DNA from: JACVRW01 sp963812415
GTDB taxonomy: Bacteria; Actinomycetota; Thermoleophilia; Solirubrobacterales; Thermoleophilaceae
Length of the DNA stretch: 64,000 nucleotides
Assembly: GCA_963812415.1 (NCBI GenBank)
Contig: CAWEVH010000021.1
Location: 1-64,000 of the forward strand
Direction: 5' to 3'
Within the stretch, counting starts at the first letter, position 1. Each line of letters opens with the position of its first letter. The translations under genes were made by a program, and so were the position numbers. The notes under the pieces were generated by a model that searched no databases, had not been told where the DNA came from, and saw only the letters and a list, made by a program, of their open reading frames with translations. This document shows, one piece after another, positions 1 to 8,579 of the stretch.

Positions 1-1635
1 TGTTGCTCAAAGGCGCTGGAGGGGTTGTGGTGCTTGATGCGGTGCCTGCTGGAGCACGCCGCCGAGCGGGCGTTGTCCCGACTGGCCTGTCTCAGGCCGT
101 TGCGGGCGCGTTCTGGCTGCGGTGGAGCTTGAGCAGGTTGTGGGTCGCGGTGATCAGCCGCCATTCGGAGCGGCAGGCGGCCCTGCCGCGGCGTAAGAAG
201 CGGTCGATGCGACGGTTGAATTTGGTGTTCGCGAACACCGGCTCGATCGTGACCTGGCGTTTGCCGTAGAGCTGCTTGCCCGGGTCGGTTTCGAGCACCC
301 TGCGCATGAACGCGTAACGGCCGCCGTCCCAGCCCGGCCGGGCACCTTTGCGTTTGCCGGCGTCGGGTGGGATCAGCACCTGAATGCCGCGGCCTGCGAG
401 CTGGTCCATCTGGTCGTGGTGCCAATAGCCGGCGTCGGCGACGACCACCGCCGGCGCCTCGGCGACGCCGGCGCCGGCGAGCTCGCGCTCGGCCGCCAAG
501 ACCATCGGATCGAGGTGGCCGAAGTCGGGCGAGTCGGCGTTGATCTCGGCGGCGACGACGATCTGGTTCTCGTTGCAGACGGCCTGGGCGTTGTAGCCCT
601 GCAGGTAGCCGCGCGGCGTCTTGACGTTGCGCGAGTCCGGGTCGGTGATGTTGACCTTGCCTTGCGGGGTCTGCGGCGGCGTGTAGGGCGTCGGCGGCGC
701 GCCGAACCGGCGGCCGTCCTTCATCACCCCGCGCGCGCGATAGGCCTCGTAGGCCTCGTTCGCTCGACAGTGCACGTCGTGCTCTTCCTCCAGGCGGCGC
801 TTGCCCTCGCGCAGCCTGGCCGGGCGCGACTTCGCAACCGGCCTGGCTTCGGCGGCGCGCCGCTCGTCGAGGCGGCGCTTGGCATCGCGCAGCCAGCCGC
901 GCCGGCCCTGCGCCGTCGCCAGCTCCGGCGGCAGCTCGTCGCCGCGCCGCTCGCCAAAGCGCTCGTCCTCGGCCCGGTCGACCGCGTCCGCCTCCGCCAG
1001 GATCTCCTTGGCGATCTGGTCGTAGTCGAGGTTCTGGTGCTGCGAGGCGTTGGCGTGCAGCTTCGTGCCGTCGACAGCGAGCACCGCCACGCCGACCAGA
1101 CCGGCGTCCGCGCAGAGCGCCAGCACCTCGCCGAACAGGCCGGCCAGCGCCGCCTCGTGGCGCTGGCGAAAGCGCGCGATCGTGCAGTGATCGGGCCGCT
1201 GGTTCGCGGCGATCACCCGGAACGCGACATCATCGACGCAGGCCCGCTCGACCACCCGCGACGACCGCCGCCCGACGGCATACGCGTAGAGCAACAGCGC
1301 CACCATCATCGCCGGGTCGTGCGCCGCCCGGCCATGGCCGTCCCCACGGTAAGCCGCGTAGAACGCCGACAGATCCATCTCCGCCACGGCATCGATCACA
1401 AACCACGCCAAGTGCCCCTCGGGCAACCACTCGCGCAGGCTCGGCGGCAACAACAACTCCTGCTCACGATCACACGCAAGGAAGTTCTGGGCCATGACCC
1501 GGATCGTCCAGACCGCCCCGGACGACACCGCCGTTTGTGCAACAGCCACCATGGGAAGCAGAAGCGAGCCAGCCGTGGACGATCGCGCATACGCGCCGAT
1601 CGACGGCCACTACAGGTGTCCGCCGAAAAAGCCAC
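1..1635. mobile_element. IS1182-type insertion sequence, left end not resolved
   Basis: The segment is defined by its transposase (stop at 92, start near 1495). The non-coding sequence 1496-1635 separates it from the resident exporter gene. I searched 1-91 for a reverse complement of the sequence around 1612-1632 (ACAGGTGTCCGCCG...) that would mark terminal inverted repeats and did not find one, so the other end probably lies outside the window or has decayed. Boundaries are therefore approximate. Confidence 0.45.
92..1495 (-). CDS. IS1182-family DDE transposase
   Basis: A transposase of about 467 aa with the layout of the IS1182 group. An N-terminal DUF772-like helical domain (DPAMMVALLLYAYAVGRRSS) is followed by a charged middle region and a C-terminal DDE catalytic domain. 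Candidate acidic residues sit in the motifs VDGTKLHANAS and VVADAGYWHHDQM. The C-terminal signature EWRLITATHNLLKL is typical of DDE_Tnp_1 enzymes of this family. The start at MAQNFL (ATG at 1493-1495) fits the family better than the ATG 57 bases upstream. The gene is full length, so the element may still be active. No passenger gene is seen. Confidence 0.9.
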   Translation of the reverse strand: MAQNFLACDREQELLLPPSLREWLPEGHLAWFVIDAVAEMDLSAFYAAYRGDGHGRAAHDPAMMVALLLYAYAVGRRSSRVVERACVDDVAFRVIAANQRPDHCTIARFRQRHEAALAGLFGEVLALCADAGLVGVAVLAVDGTKLHANASQHQNLDYDQIAKEILAEADAVDRAEDERFGERRGDELPPELATAQGRRGWLRDAKRRLDERRAAEARPVAKSRPARLREGKRRLEEEHDVHCRANEAYEAYRARGVMKDGRRFGAPPTPYTPPQTPQGKVNITDPDSRNVKTPRGYLQGYNAQAVCNENQIVVAAEINADSPDFGHLDPMVLAAERELAGAGVAEAPAVVVADAGYWHHDQMDQLAGRGIQVLIPPDAGKRKGARPGWDGGRYAFMRRVLETDPGKQLYGKRQVTIEPVFANTKFNRRIDRFLRRGRAACRSEWRLITATHNLLKLHRSQNAPATA

Positions 1636-1644
1636 TAGAAGCTG

Positions 1645-3219
1645 TCAGCCGAAAGCCGCGGGTTCGGCCGCCTTGGCGGGCGCCGGGTCCGGCAGGCGCA
1701 TCATCTGGAACGCGAAGAAGAGGCCCAGGACGGTGGCGAGGAGGGGAACGAGCAGCGCGATCTGAAGCGCCTCTGGCCTGGCGTCCTCGTTGATACGCAG
1801 GATCTCAGCCTGAATCTCCGGGGGTTGGCCTGCGAGCTGCTCCTGCAGCTTCGCGTCGCTCATCACCTCCGCGTCATCCTCGAGGATCTGGGCGACCTGC
1901 TCCTTGTCCTCGGGGGGCAGGACGTCGCTGGCGTCTGACTTGTTCGTGAACGCGATCGAGAGCGCGGCGAGTAGGACCGCGCCTGCGAACGCCAGCCCTA
2001 CCGAGAGGCCGAACGACGAGATCGCCGAGTTGACGCCAGCGGCTTCGCCGGCCCGCTCCTCCGAGATCGGGGCGAGCGTGTAGTTGTTGAGCTGTGAGAC
2101 CAGGAGCCCCAAGCCGGCCCCGCAGAGCATCAGGGGGACGACGAGGTACCAGCTCGTATCTACCCGCGGGACGATCGGGATCATGGCCAGAACTCCCACT
2201 CCGAGCAGGACGAAGCCGGCTCGGATGAGGCTGCTGGGCCGTCGCTTCCCCGCCCGCCTGCCCGCGAGGAGCGCGATGAAGAACATGGTCAGCGATAGCG
2301 GCGCGAGGGAGAGGCCGGCCTGCAACGCGTTGTACCCGAGGTCGAGCTGCAGGTAGATGGGAAGCGCGATCAGCAGCCCGCCAAGGGCGATCTGCTGAAG
2401 GATGCTCTGCCTGATCCCGAAGCTGAAGAGCTTCGACTTGAAGAGATCGGGATCGAACAGCGTGGCCTTACTCTCTCGCCTTCGGCGAAGGAGCCACCGC
2501 ACGAGCGCGATCGAGAACACCGTCCCGGCGACGAGCAGCGCGGCGACGGACTCACCGCCTTCCTGCCACGCCAGGACACCGAGAACGAGAAGGGACATGC
2601 CCAGGACCGAGAGGATCGACCCGACGACGTCGACGCTCCGGTCCCCCGTGTAGGGCACCTCGCGAATCAGTCCCGAACCGGCCAGGACACCGGCGATGAT
2701 CGCGGCCTCGAGCAGGAAGCCGACACGCCATGAGAGAAGCGTGGTCAGGAAGCCGCCGAGCAGCGGCCCGATCGCGGCGGCGATGGCCGCCGAGGCGCCA
2801 ATCAGGGCGAACACCTTGGCCCGTGCCTTCCCCTCGAAGTTCCCGTGGATGAGGGACTGCATGGCCGGCAGGTAGAGCGAGGCGCCGAGCCCACCGATGA
2901 TCGCCCAGAAGACGATGATCGCGGCAAGACCCTGGGCGAACAGCATCGCCAGAGCGCCCGACGCGTAGAAGACCAGGCCCACGACATAGGCCCGCTTGCG
3001 GCCGAACAGGTCGCCCAGTTTGCTGCCGATCAGGATGAAGGCGGCCGACACGAGGGCCTCCAACGCGACCGCCGACTGCACACCGCTGACGGTCGTGTCG
3101 AGGTCCCGCACCACAGCGGAGATCGAGACGTTCATCAGCGATGTGTCGATGACGAACACGAACATCGCCATCGCCAGCAGAACGCCGAGCCGCGAAACTC
3201 CCGTACCCGTCTCCGACAT
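1645..3219 (-). CDS. MFS drug exporter, DHA2 (14-TM) family
   Basis: A 524-aa integral membrane protein of the EmrB/QacA type of the major facilitator superfamily, expected to export drugs or toxic metabolites using the proton gradient. The first helix (LGVLLAMAMFVFVIDTSLMN) carries the D-T-S motif of DHA2 transporters. The loop GSKLGDLFGRKRAYV matches MFS motif A (GxLaDrxGrkr). A proline/glycine-rich segment (ASAAIAAAIGPLLGGFLTT) matches antiporter motif C. About 14 hydrophobic segments are visible, with a long charged loop before the last one. I start it at MSETGTG (ATG 3217-3219) because the upstream in-frame extension is not membrane-like. Substrate cannot be read from sequence. No adjacent TetR-type regulator is seen. 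Confidence 0.9.
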   Translation of the reverse strand: MSETGTGVSRLGVLLAMAMFVFVIDTSLMNVSISAVVRDLDTTVSGVQSAVALEALVSAAFILIGSKLGDLFGRKRAYVVGLVFYASGALAMLFAQGLAAIIVFWAIIGGLGASLYLPAMQSLIHGNFEGKARAKVFALIGASAAIAAAIGPLLGGFLTTLLSWRVGFLLEAAIIAGVLAGSGLIREVPYTGDRSVDVVGSILSVLGMSLLVLGVLAWQEGGESVAALLVAGTVFSIALVRWLLRRRRESKATLFDPDLFKSKLFSFGIRQSILQQIALGGLLIALPIYLQLDLGYNALQAGLSLAPLSLTMFFIALLAGRRAGKRRPSSLIRAGFVLLGVGVLAMIPIVPRVDTSWYLVVPLMLCGAGLGLLVSQLNNYTLAPISEERAGEAAGVNSAISSFGLSVGLAFAGAVLLAALSIAFTNKSDASDVLPPEDKEQVAQILEDDAEVMSDAKLQEQLAGQPPEIQAEILRINEDARPEALQIALLVPLLATVLGLFFAFQMMRLPDPAPAKAAEPAAFG

Positions 3220-3598
3220 CGTCGGCGGAGTATCGAGGATGCCTCGGGCGATTCCTCGCATCAACGCCACTGGCATCGCGCACTCCGACGACACGCCCGT
3301 TTCTCCCGCGAGGGACAGCCGAGCGGCTCCGGTGCTTGCTCGGGCCCCGCTAACCCCGACTGCCCCTTGGACGAAAAGCGGCACGCTTGACCGGCGCATC
3401 CCGCCAGGGACTCAGGTGGAGAGGGGTAGCGACCGAAGCCGCTCCCCGCAGCCCGCCACGCATCGGTGTGGTGGCGCGTGTGCTGGCGTTTTGCGTGTCT
3501 GGTAGCGTCAGCGCCGTCGGTTGTGGCCGTCCTGGCCGGGCAGGTGTGTTTGGATTCGGCGCGGCTGCATCGGTGCGATTCGAGCTTGGGAGCGTCGT
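3220..3598. other. Divergent intergenic region between exporter and RTX-like gene
   Basis: About 380 bases without a convincing gene. It must hold the promoters for the exporter (leftward) and the RTX-like protein (rightward), but I see no clear -35/-10 pair and no strong inverted repeat. Open frames crossing it are high-GC shadows. Confidence 0.5.
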
Positions 3599-4828
3599 AT
3601 GCTCACGGTTGCTTTTCCGCGCGGGACATGGGCCCTGGTCGGGACGCTGACGGCGGTGATGTGTGTGGGCGCGGCTGCGCCCGCAGTGCTCGGTAGCGCG
3701 GGGGCGAGCCCCGGCAAGGACAGGCTGGCGGCCCGGCTGATACGACTCGATCCGGGCGCGCGGCTCGGTGGTAATACGCAGGTGGCCACCGCACCGCGGG
3801 CGCGCTTGTCAGGGGTGCGCGGTCGCGTGAACTTCATGATTGGCCTGGGGCCCGGCCAGCGGATCGTGGGCGGCGCGGGCCACGACCAGCTCGGCGCCCA
3901 CGGGGCCCCCGGCTCCCGCATCCACGGCGGCCGCGGCCCTGACCTCATCCATGGCGGCGCCGGCCACCAGCGGCTCCGTGGCGGCACCGGCCACGATCGC
4001 ATCCACGGCGGCCACGGCCACGACCGCGTTTGGGGCGGCGCCGGCCACGACCGTATCCACGGCGGCCACGGCGACGACCGCATCCACGGCGGCCACGGCG
4101 ACGACCGCATTCACGGCGGCGCCGGCCGCGATCAGCTCGAGGGCGGCCCCGGCCGCAATCGGCTCGTCGACAGGCAGGGTGCCACGGTCGTGGTTGCCGG
4201 GCCGGGAAGGAACCACGTCGACGTGGCCGACAGCGGCAGCGACCGCGTGCTGTGCGCCGCCGGCTCGATCAACCGGATCGTCGTCGACCGGAGCGATCGG
4301 CTCGATTCCCGCTGCTACGGTGCCGCCTCGACCGTAAGCTTCCGGCGGCCCCCGAGCGGAGCGCCGACGGCCGACTCGCCCGCGGTCCGCGCCGCGCAGT
4401 CGGTCAGCGGCGACGGCAGCAGCGGCAACCCCTACGTCGCCGAGTGCACAGACCCGCAGAATTTCGTCTGCACCACGCCTCTTTTCGCGGCGCGCAGCCT
4501 AACCGGGTTGTGGGCAAACCAGTACGTGCCCGCCTACCAATGTCCTCCGTCTCACCCCTACCTCTATGACCACAGCTACGCGCCTGCCGGCACCCACCTG
4601 CTGCAGGGTGTCGGGGTCCTGGGGTTGGGGCCGATCGGCATGTCGATCACGGGGATCAAGACGAAGGACGTGACCGTCGGCTTCGTCACGAGCATCTACC
4701 TGATCGGCACCGACACCGGCGTTCCCAACTCGAGTGCGACGAACTGGACAACCGGCACGAACTCGTACCAGGTACAGCTCCACTGTACGAGCGACACCGA
4801 CTACGCCGTCTTTCTCGGCTACGTGTAG
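3599..4828 (+). CDS. Secreted RTX-like (haemolysin-type calcium-binding repeat) protein
   Basis: A 409-aa exported protein. Residues 1-37 form a signal peptide with a hydrophobic stretch (LVGTLTAVMCVGAAAPAVL). Residues about 75-185 hold a run of glycine/aspartate-rich nonapeptides of the type GGxGHDRIHGG, close to the RTX calcium-binding repeat GGxGxDxLx; many positions carry His where classical RTX has other residues. Repeats of this kind fold into a calcium-bound parallel beta-roll outside the cell. The C-terminal 200 residues are unrelated, contain several Cys (possible disulfides) and have no recognisable domain. ATG 3599 follows a GGGAG at a usual distance. No type I secretion genes are adjacent; the Sec signal is expected to suffice. 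Confidence 0.8.
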   Translation: MLTVAFPRGTWALVGTLTAVMCVGAAAPAVLGSAGASPGKDRLAARLIRLDPGARLGGNTQVATAPRARLSGVRGRVNFMIGLGPGQRIVGGAGHDQLGAHGAPGSRIHGGRGPDLIHGGAGHQRLRGGTGHDRIHGGHGHDRVWGGAGHDRIHGGHGDDRIHGGHGDDRIHGGAGRDQLEGGPGRNRLVDRQGATVVVAGPGRNHVDVADSGSDRVLCAAGSINRIVVDRSDRLDSRCYGAASTVSFRRPPSGAPTADSPAVRAAQSVSGDGSSGNPYVAECTDPQNFVCTTPLFAARSLTGLWANQYVPAYQCPPSHPYLYDHSYAPAGTHLLQGVGVLGLGPIGMSITGIKTKDVTVGFVTSIYLIGTDTGVPNSSATNWTTGTNSYQVQLHCTSDTDYAVFLGYV

Positions 4829-4886
4829 CGCGGGCAGCTCCCTTCCATTGGGCGACCCCGATAACGACGGTCACAGGGGGAGCGGC

Positions 4887-5561
4887 TTACTGCTCGGTGA
4901 AGACGAGCGCCGTCGTGGTACCCCAGTCGTTGTTGTTCCAACCTGTCCCGCCCGTGCCGCAAAGCCCGACCAGGTACTCGCCGGGGGGCAGCTGGAGGAT
5001 CCTGCTGAGCCCCATCGGCACCTTGCTGTTGGGCGGCAGCTGAAGGCCGGCGATGCCGTTACCGACGGTTGTCACCGGTCCGCCGGGCTCCTTGTAGCAG
5101 ATGAACAGGTTGAGCGCGCCCGCGCTCGCACCACTCGTGCCGAACGCGCTGTTCGCGTTGACCGACACACGCTGGGTAGCACTGGACACCGTCACCGCCA
5201 CCGGCGCGCCGAAGAATTGAGTCGTGGCGGACGGGTTCGGGCCGCCCCCGATCGCACCCCTGCCCATGACCACGCCCGACGGGCCCTGGGCGCCCGGGTC
5301 GCCCATCGGGCCCTGGGCACCGGTGTCTCCGGTCGGCCCTTGCGCCCCGTGCGGGCCGGCCGGGCCTTGCGGGCCGGCCGAGCCGGGCCGGCCCTTCAGC
5401 GAGCTGATCGCCTTGTTGCTCAGCTTGTTGGTGCCGAGCGTGCTGTTTTTGAGGTCCTTGGCGGTGAGCGTGCCGTCCCTGATGTCCTTGCCCGTCATCA
5501 CGAGCGCCGCCGTGGCCGTGCCAGTGGACACCACGCACAGAGCGACGATCGCCACGACCAA
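4887..5561 (-). CDS. Secreted protein with short collagen-like Gly-X-Y tract
   Basis: An exported protein with a hydrophobic N terminus, then TGKDIRDGTLTAKDLKNSTL, a DIKNG-type repeat region shared with the gene at 56338. A Gly-X-Y tract (GRPGSAGPQGPAGPHGAQGP and onward, about 15 triplets) follows, then a beta-rich C-terminal domain of about 120 residues. Cell-surface or adhesive structural role is plausible but unproven. The 5561 start is a TTG inside the hydrophobic segment and would truncate it. The frame stays open upstream and reads SNIRKLLPSPALVVAIVAL, the family's usual N terminus, preceded by ACG at 5597-5595 with a GAGGAG six bases before it. The native start is therefore probably at 5597, where ATG would be expected. 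Confidence 0.75.
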   Translation of the reverse strand: MVVAIVALCVVSTGTATAALVMTGKDIRDGTLTAKDLKNSTLGTNKLSNKAISSLKGRPGSAGPQGPAGPHGAQGPTGDTGAQGPMGDPGAQGPSGVVMGRGAIGGGPNPSATTQFFGAPVAVTVSSATQRVSVNANSAFGTSGASAGALNLFICYKEPGGPVTTVGNGIAGLQLPPNSKVPMGLSRILQLPPGEYLVGLCGTGGTGWNNNDWGTTTALVFTEQ

Positions 5562-5634
5562 CGCTGGCGATGGCAGTAACTTCCTGATGTTGCTCGTTTC
5601 AGTCTCCTCTGGGTCGGTTGGGGCAGATAGAGGA

Positions 5635-5659
5635 GGCCCCCGGCGAGGTGCCGGGGGCC
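5635..5659 (-). terminator. Strong hairpin downstream of the 5675-6166 gene
   Basis: A perfect 10-bp stem (GGCCCCCGGC with its complement) with a 5-base loop lies 16 bases past the stop codon of the leftward gene at 5675. There is no U-tract, so it is a terminator or mRNA 3'-end stabiliser rather than a textbook intrinsic terminator. Confidence 0.6.
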
Positions 5660-5674
5660 TGCCGGTGGCGAGCG

Positions 5675-6166
5675 TTACGGGAGGGGGAGGCCGCCGGTGC
5701 TGCGCTTGGCCGTCCAGCTGACGCCCTCGGCCTTGCAGTCGCCGACCGTGCGGCTGAAGGTGCCCTTGGCGGTAGTGCGTGTGACGAAGCGGCCGCGAAT
5801 CGAGAAGCCGTTGCCGGTGTAGCGGAACTCGCCGTACTTGTTGATCTGCCCGCCCATGATGATGTAGACGAGGTAGCGGTCCTGCTTGACCTCGCCCGAG
5901 GCGCAGGTGAGCTGGGTCTTGGCGCTCACCGACAGCACCTTGCGCACGGTGCCGTTGAACGAGCCGGACTTGAACACCTTGAAGCCGATCGACCCGGCCT
6001 CCGCCTCGTCGCCCGGATCGGCGACATTCAGCTGCGAGGTGGTGCCGTTGAAGTAGCCGGCTCGCGGCGTCGCCGCGCCGGCCGACGCGGACAGCATCGC
6101 GGCGAGTAGAGAGCAGGCGAGCAGAGCGGCGAGGGCGGCGCGGCCTATGGAGATGCGGTATGACAT
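5675..6166 (-). CDS. Small secreted protein of unknown function
   Basis: A 163-aa protein with a clear Sec signal peptide: basic start MSYRISIGR, hydrophobic core AALAALLACSLLAAML, and a cleavage-type ASAGAA near residue 32. The mature part is rich in Gly, Thr and beta-prone segments (IGFKVFKSGSFNG, FRYTGNGFSIRGRFV) and has two Cys (TCASGE and GDCKAE) that could pair. It resembles small actinobacterial exported proteins with no assigned function. GGAG lies close before the ATG (GAGGGCTCC on the plus strand). It is transcribed alone and followed by a strong hairpin. Confidence 0.7.
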   Translation of the reverse strand: MSYRISIGRAALAALLACSLLAAMLSASAGAATPRAGYFNGTTSQLNVADPGDEAEAGSIGFKVFKSGSFNGTVRKVLSVSAKTQLTCASGEVKQDRYLVYIIMGGQINKYGEFRYTGNGFSIRGRFVTRTTAKGTFSRTVGDCKAEGVSWTAKRSTGGLPLP

Positions 6167-6254
6167 TGAGGGCTCCTTTGTGGTTTTCCGATGCGCCTCG
6201 ATCGTCCCGCCGGGACCGGGCCCGGCGCTTCTGGGATGTCCCTAACGAGGACCC

Positions 6255-6698
6255 CTAAGCACGCCGGGGGGCGAATACGACAGCGAGCTGGTTCTCGGTG
6301 AGGTCGCCGGTCGCGCTCAGGAGGAAGTTGGAGGTGATCAGCCCGCTCGAGCGGTCGAAGTGACCGTCACCGCCGGCGATCATCCAGACCACGCTTCCGT
6401 GACGGAGCTCCGGGTCCGCGCACGACACGAGCCGCCCGCGGCCTCGGATCCGCACAGCGTTTCCGCGAGCGAAGACGATCGTGCCCTCCTCGTCGAAACG
6501 CCGCTCGTCGTGGAATGTCAGCCTCGATTCGAGCAGCGCCTCGTCCTCTCCGGACGCCCACTCGGGGCGCGCGCGTGCCTCCTTGCGGCGACCGTCGCCG
6601 AGCCCTTTGACCTGGCCTCGATACTGAGCGAGAACGTGGTGCGCGTGGTGCGGTGTCGGGATAACACGGGATAGCAAGCCCCCACACCGGACAGTCAA
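6255..6698 (-). CDS. Conserved hypothetical protein, beta-barrel-like, N terminus uncertain
   Basis: The C-terminal 90 residues look like genuine protein: RRFDEEGTIVFARGNAVRIR, then LRHGSVVWMIAGGDGHFDRS and SGLITSNFLLSATGDLTENQ. The pattern GGxGxFxxxxGxITSNFxLS is shared by small beta-barrel proteins of actinobacteria, loosely like DUF3224 or allene-oxide-cyclase-type barrels. The first 50 residues have low-quality composition (many Arg, Glu and His), and no ribosome site supports the ATG at 6698. Either the start is internal or the front of the gene is damaged. Function unknown. Confidence 0.5.
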   Translation of the reverse strand: MTVRCGGLLSRVIPTPHHAHHVLAQYRGQVKGLGDGRRKEARARPEWASGEDEALLESRLTFHDERRFDEEGTIVFARGNAVRIRGRGRLVSCADPELRHGSVVWMIAGGDGHFDRSSGLITSNFLLSATGDLTENQLAVVFAPRRA

Positions 6699-7227
6699 CC
6701 CCGGACACTGGCCTACGTGGCAAGGGTTAGCCCCCCGCCGGAATGGCCGAAAAAACCGACGGGGGCCACATGCGCGCGGACAGTGACAGTTGGCGCGCGC
6801 AAGCTTTAAGGGTCACTGGCCCACTCCCACGAGCGGCAACTGCGGCGTTTTCGGCACGCCGATTGCGGAAGCGCCCATCGCAGGTTGAGTCACGAACGGC
6901 AGCGCACAGGGCGAATCCTGCATCGGCAGCAGCTGGGTTCGCCCTTATTCGCACCTCTCTCTCCGACACATCTCCTCCGACGCAGCGCACCTAGCGTGCG
7001 TCGGACGGTGCGATCCGTAAACACGGCGGACTACCTCGTCGGCGTCTCGGTCAGTAATGCCAGCTCCTCGGCGAACCCCGGAACCTGCAAGTTGCGTTTC
7101 ACGGCCTACCGGGAGGACCGCGGCGAGGATTACTCTGCGACGCCACTGGGCAGAATCCGCGCAACCCCGGGAGACCGGGGCGGAACCCAAGCAAGACGGA
7201 CCCCAAACAGCCTTGCGCTTCACGCGA
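6699..7227 (+). other. Non-coding stretch with several hairpins upstream of the GH6-like gene
   Basis: About 530 bases with no convincing gene but much inverted repetition. There is an 11-bp stem with one G-U pair at 6908-6918/6935-6945 followed by TTATTC. A 9-bp perfect inverted repeat lies at 6976-6984/6997-7005. A stem TCCTCG/CGAGGA at 7065-7070/7124-7129 encloses CCCGG/CCGGG at 7077-7081/7109-7113. A CCCCGG-GAGA-CCGGGG hairpin with a GNRA-type loop sits at 7165-7180, closed by an outer CCG/CGG pair. The last two fall within 170 bases of the GH6 start, so a structured 5' leader is possible. Some fragments recall c-di-AMP (ydaO) leaders, but the conserved GGGGUGAA core is missing. Confidence 0.4.
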
Positions 7228-8487
7228 GTGACCTCGCTGCCCGCGAGTGCGGTGGCCTGCGCCCTGTTGCTGTGCGTAGTGCCCGGCCACGCCCTCGCGC
7301 AGCAGCTCCCCGACGTGTACCCGGCCGCGGTGCCGGCCGCTCCGCCCGCACCGGCACTCGGCCCTGTTCCCGACATGCCCGCAATCCCCGGGCAGAGCCG
7401 GACCCCGCCTCCCGGGGACGACTGCGCAAGAGGCACTCGCCCCGCTGCACTACCGGCGAGCGACCCGCGCGCCGTCGACCCGCTCGCTCCGAACCCGCTT
7501 CGCGGCCAGCGCTGGTACGTCGACCCGCGCGAGCCCGCCTGGCGTTCCTACGTGGGCTACACGCGTCGAGGTCAGCGCTCGAGTGCCGCCTTGATGTGGC
7601 GGGTGGCGCGCGAGCCTCGCTTCCGTTGGTTCGGCCGCTGGACCGGCCCGGATACGCGATCGAACGTCCAAACCTACCTACGCTGCGTGGCGGCCGTTCA
7701 GCCCGGGGCGGTCCCGCTGATGGTCGTGATGCGCCACCAGGGTCGCGGTTGCTCGCCCGACTACACGGCCGGCGACGCGGCGGAGGATGCCGCCACGCGT
7801 GCCTGGTACGACGACTTCGCGGCCGCCGTCGGAGAGGCCCGTGTCGTGATCGGGTTCGAGCCCGATTCGCTCGGGACGCTCGAATGCCTTGCGCCCGAGC
7901 GGCGCACAGCCCGGCTCGACAACCTGGCGTACGGCGTCGAGGTGCTGTCCCGGCTTCCGAACGCGACGATCTACCTCGAGGCTGGGGCGGCGGACTGGGA
8001 GCCCGCCGCGCGCACCGCCGGCCAACTGCGTCGCATCGGCATCGACAAGGTGCGCGGATTCATGGTGAACGCGACGCACCATGCCTGGACCCTGGCGAGC
8101 ATGCGCCACGGCCTCGCGATCTCACGGCTGGTGGGCGGCAAGCCGTTCATCGTCAACACCTCCTACAACGGCCGCGGCCCGTTTCACGTGCGCGGTCGGC
8201 GGAGGCGCAGCATCAACGTGTGGTGCCACCCGCCGCGGCGTGGTCTCGGGATCAGCCCCACGACGCGCACCGGCCATCCCAAGGTCGATGCGTTCATGTG
8301 GATCAACCGGCCCGGCTACTCGGCGGGCGCCTGCAACGGCGGGCCGCTCCCCGTGGGCTCATGGTGGCCCGAGCGGGCGCTCATGTACGCGCGCTTCCGG
8401 ACGAACTGGTTGAACCCGCCACGCGGCACCATCCTGGGCTTCAAAGCGGATGGGCGACGGCGGCCATCCGGACGCCCCGGACGCTGA
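7228..8487 (+). CDS. Secreted glycoside hydrolase family 6-like protein, probably degenerate active site
   Basis: A 419-aa exported protein. The signal peptide is VTSLPASAVACALLLCVVPG with AQA-type cleavage. GH6 landmarks appear in order: NPLRGQRWYVDP, the EPDSLG motif that holds the proton-donor Asp of cellobiohydrolases, YLEAGAADW, GFMVNATHH, FIVNTSYNGRGP, and WCHPPRRGLGISPTTRTG. Other key positions are changed. The RDC Asp is Gly (GRGCS), and the KxGGExDG segment reads INRPGYSAG, losing Lys, Glu and the second catalytic-site Asp. Cellulase activity is therefore doubtful; it may bind or cleave another glycan. GTG 7228 is chosen because it opens the signal peptide; ATG 7057 would add a long basic extension. 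Confidence 0.75.
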   Translation: MTSLPASAVACALLLCVVPGHALAQQLPDVYPAAVPAAPPAPALGPVPDMPAIPGQSRTPPPGDDCARGTRPAALPASDPRAVDPLAPNPLRGQRWYVDPREPAWRSYVGYTRRGQRSSAALMWRVAREPRFRWFGRWTGPDTRSNVQTYLRCVAAVQPGAVPLMVVMRHQGRGCSPDYTAGDAAEDAATRAWYDDFAAAVGEARVVIGFEPDSLGTLECLAPERRTARLDNLAYGVEVLSRLPNATIYLEAGAADWEPAARTAGQLRRIGIDKVRGFMVNATHHAWTLASMRHGLAISRLVGGKPFIVNTSYNGRGPFHVRGRRRRSINVWCHPPRRGLGISPTTRTGHPKVDAFMWINRPGYSAGACNGGPLPVGSWWPERALMYARFRTNWLNPPRGTILGFKADGRRRPSGRPGR

Positions 8488-8579
8488 CCCGAGCCGGCAA
8501 GGGGGTTCCGCAGCCGTTCTGAGCGCTCGAGGAGGCTGGGCTACGGGCCAGGTGAGTCGCGCATGGGCTCGGGGTCCGC

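Noticed and set aside
6908..6945. Intrinsic terminator at the 11-bp hairpin
   Set aside because: No gene ends nearby on either strand that it would serve, and the T-run is weak.
6727..6994. Overlapping 83-88 codon frames on both strands
   Set aside because: No ribosome sites and no protein-like sequence on either strand.
7095..7205. Confident call of a c-di-AMP (ydaO) or cobalamin riboswitch
   Set aside because: Pieces resemble both, but the conserved core of neither is complete; kept only as a structured leader.
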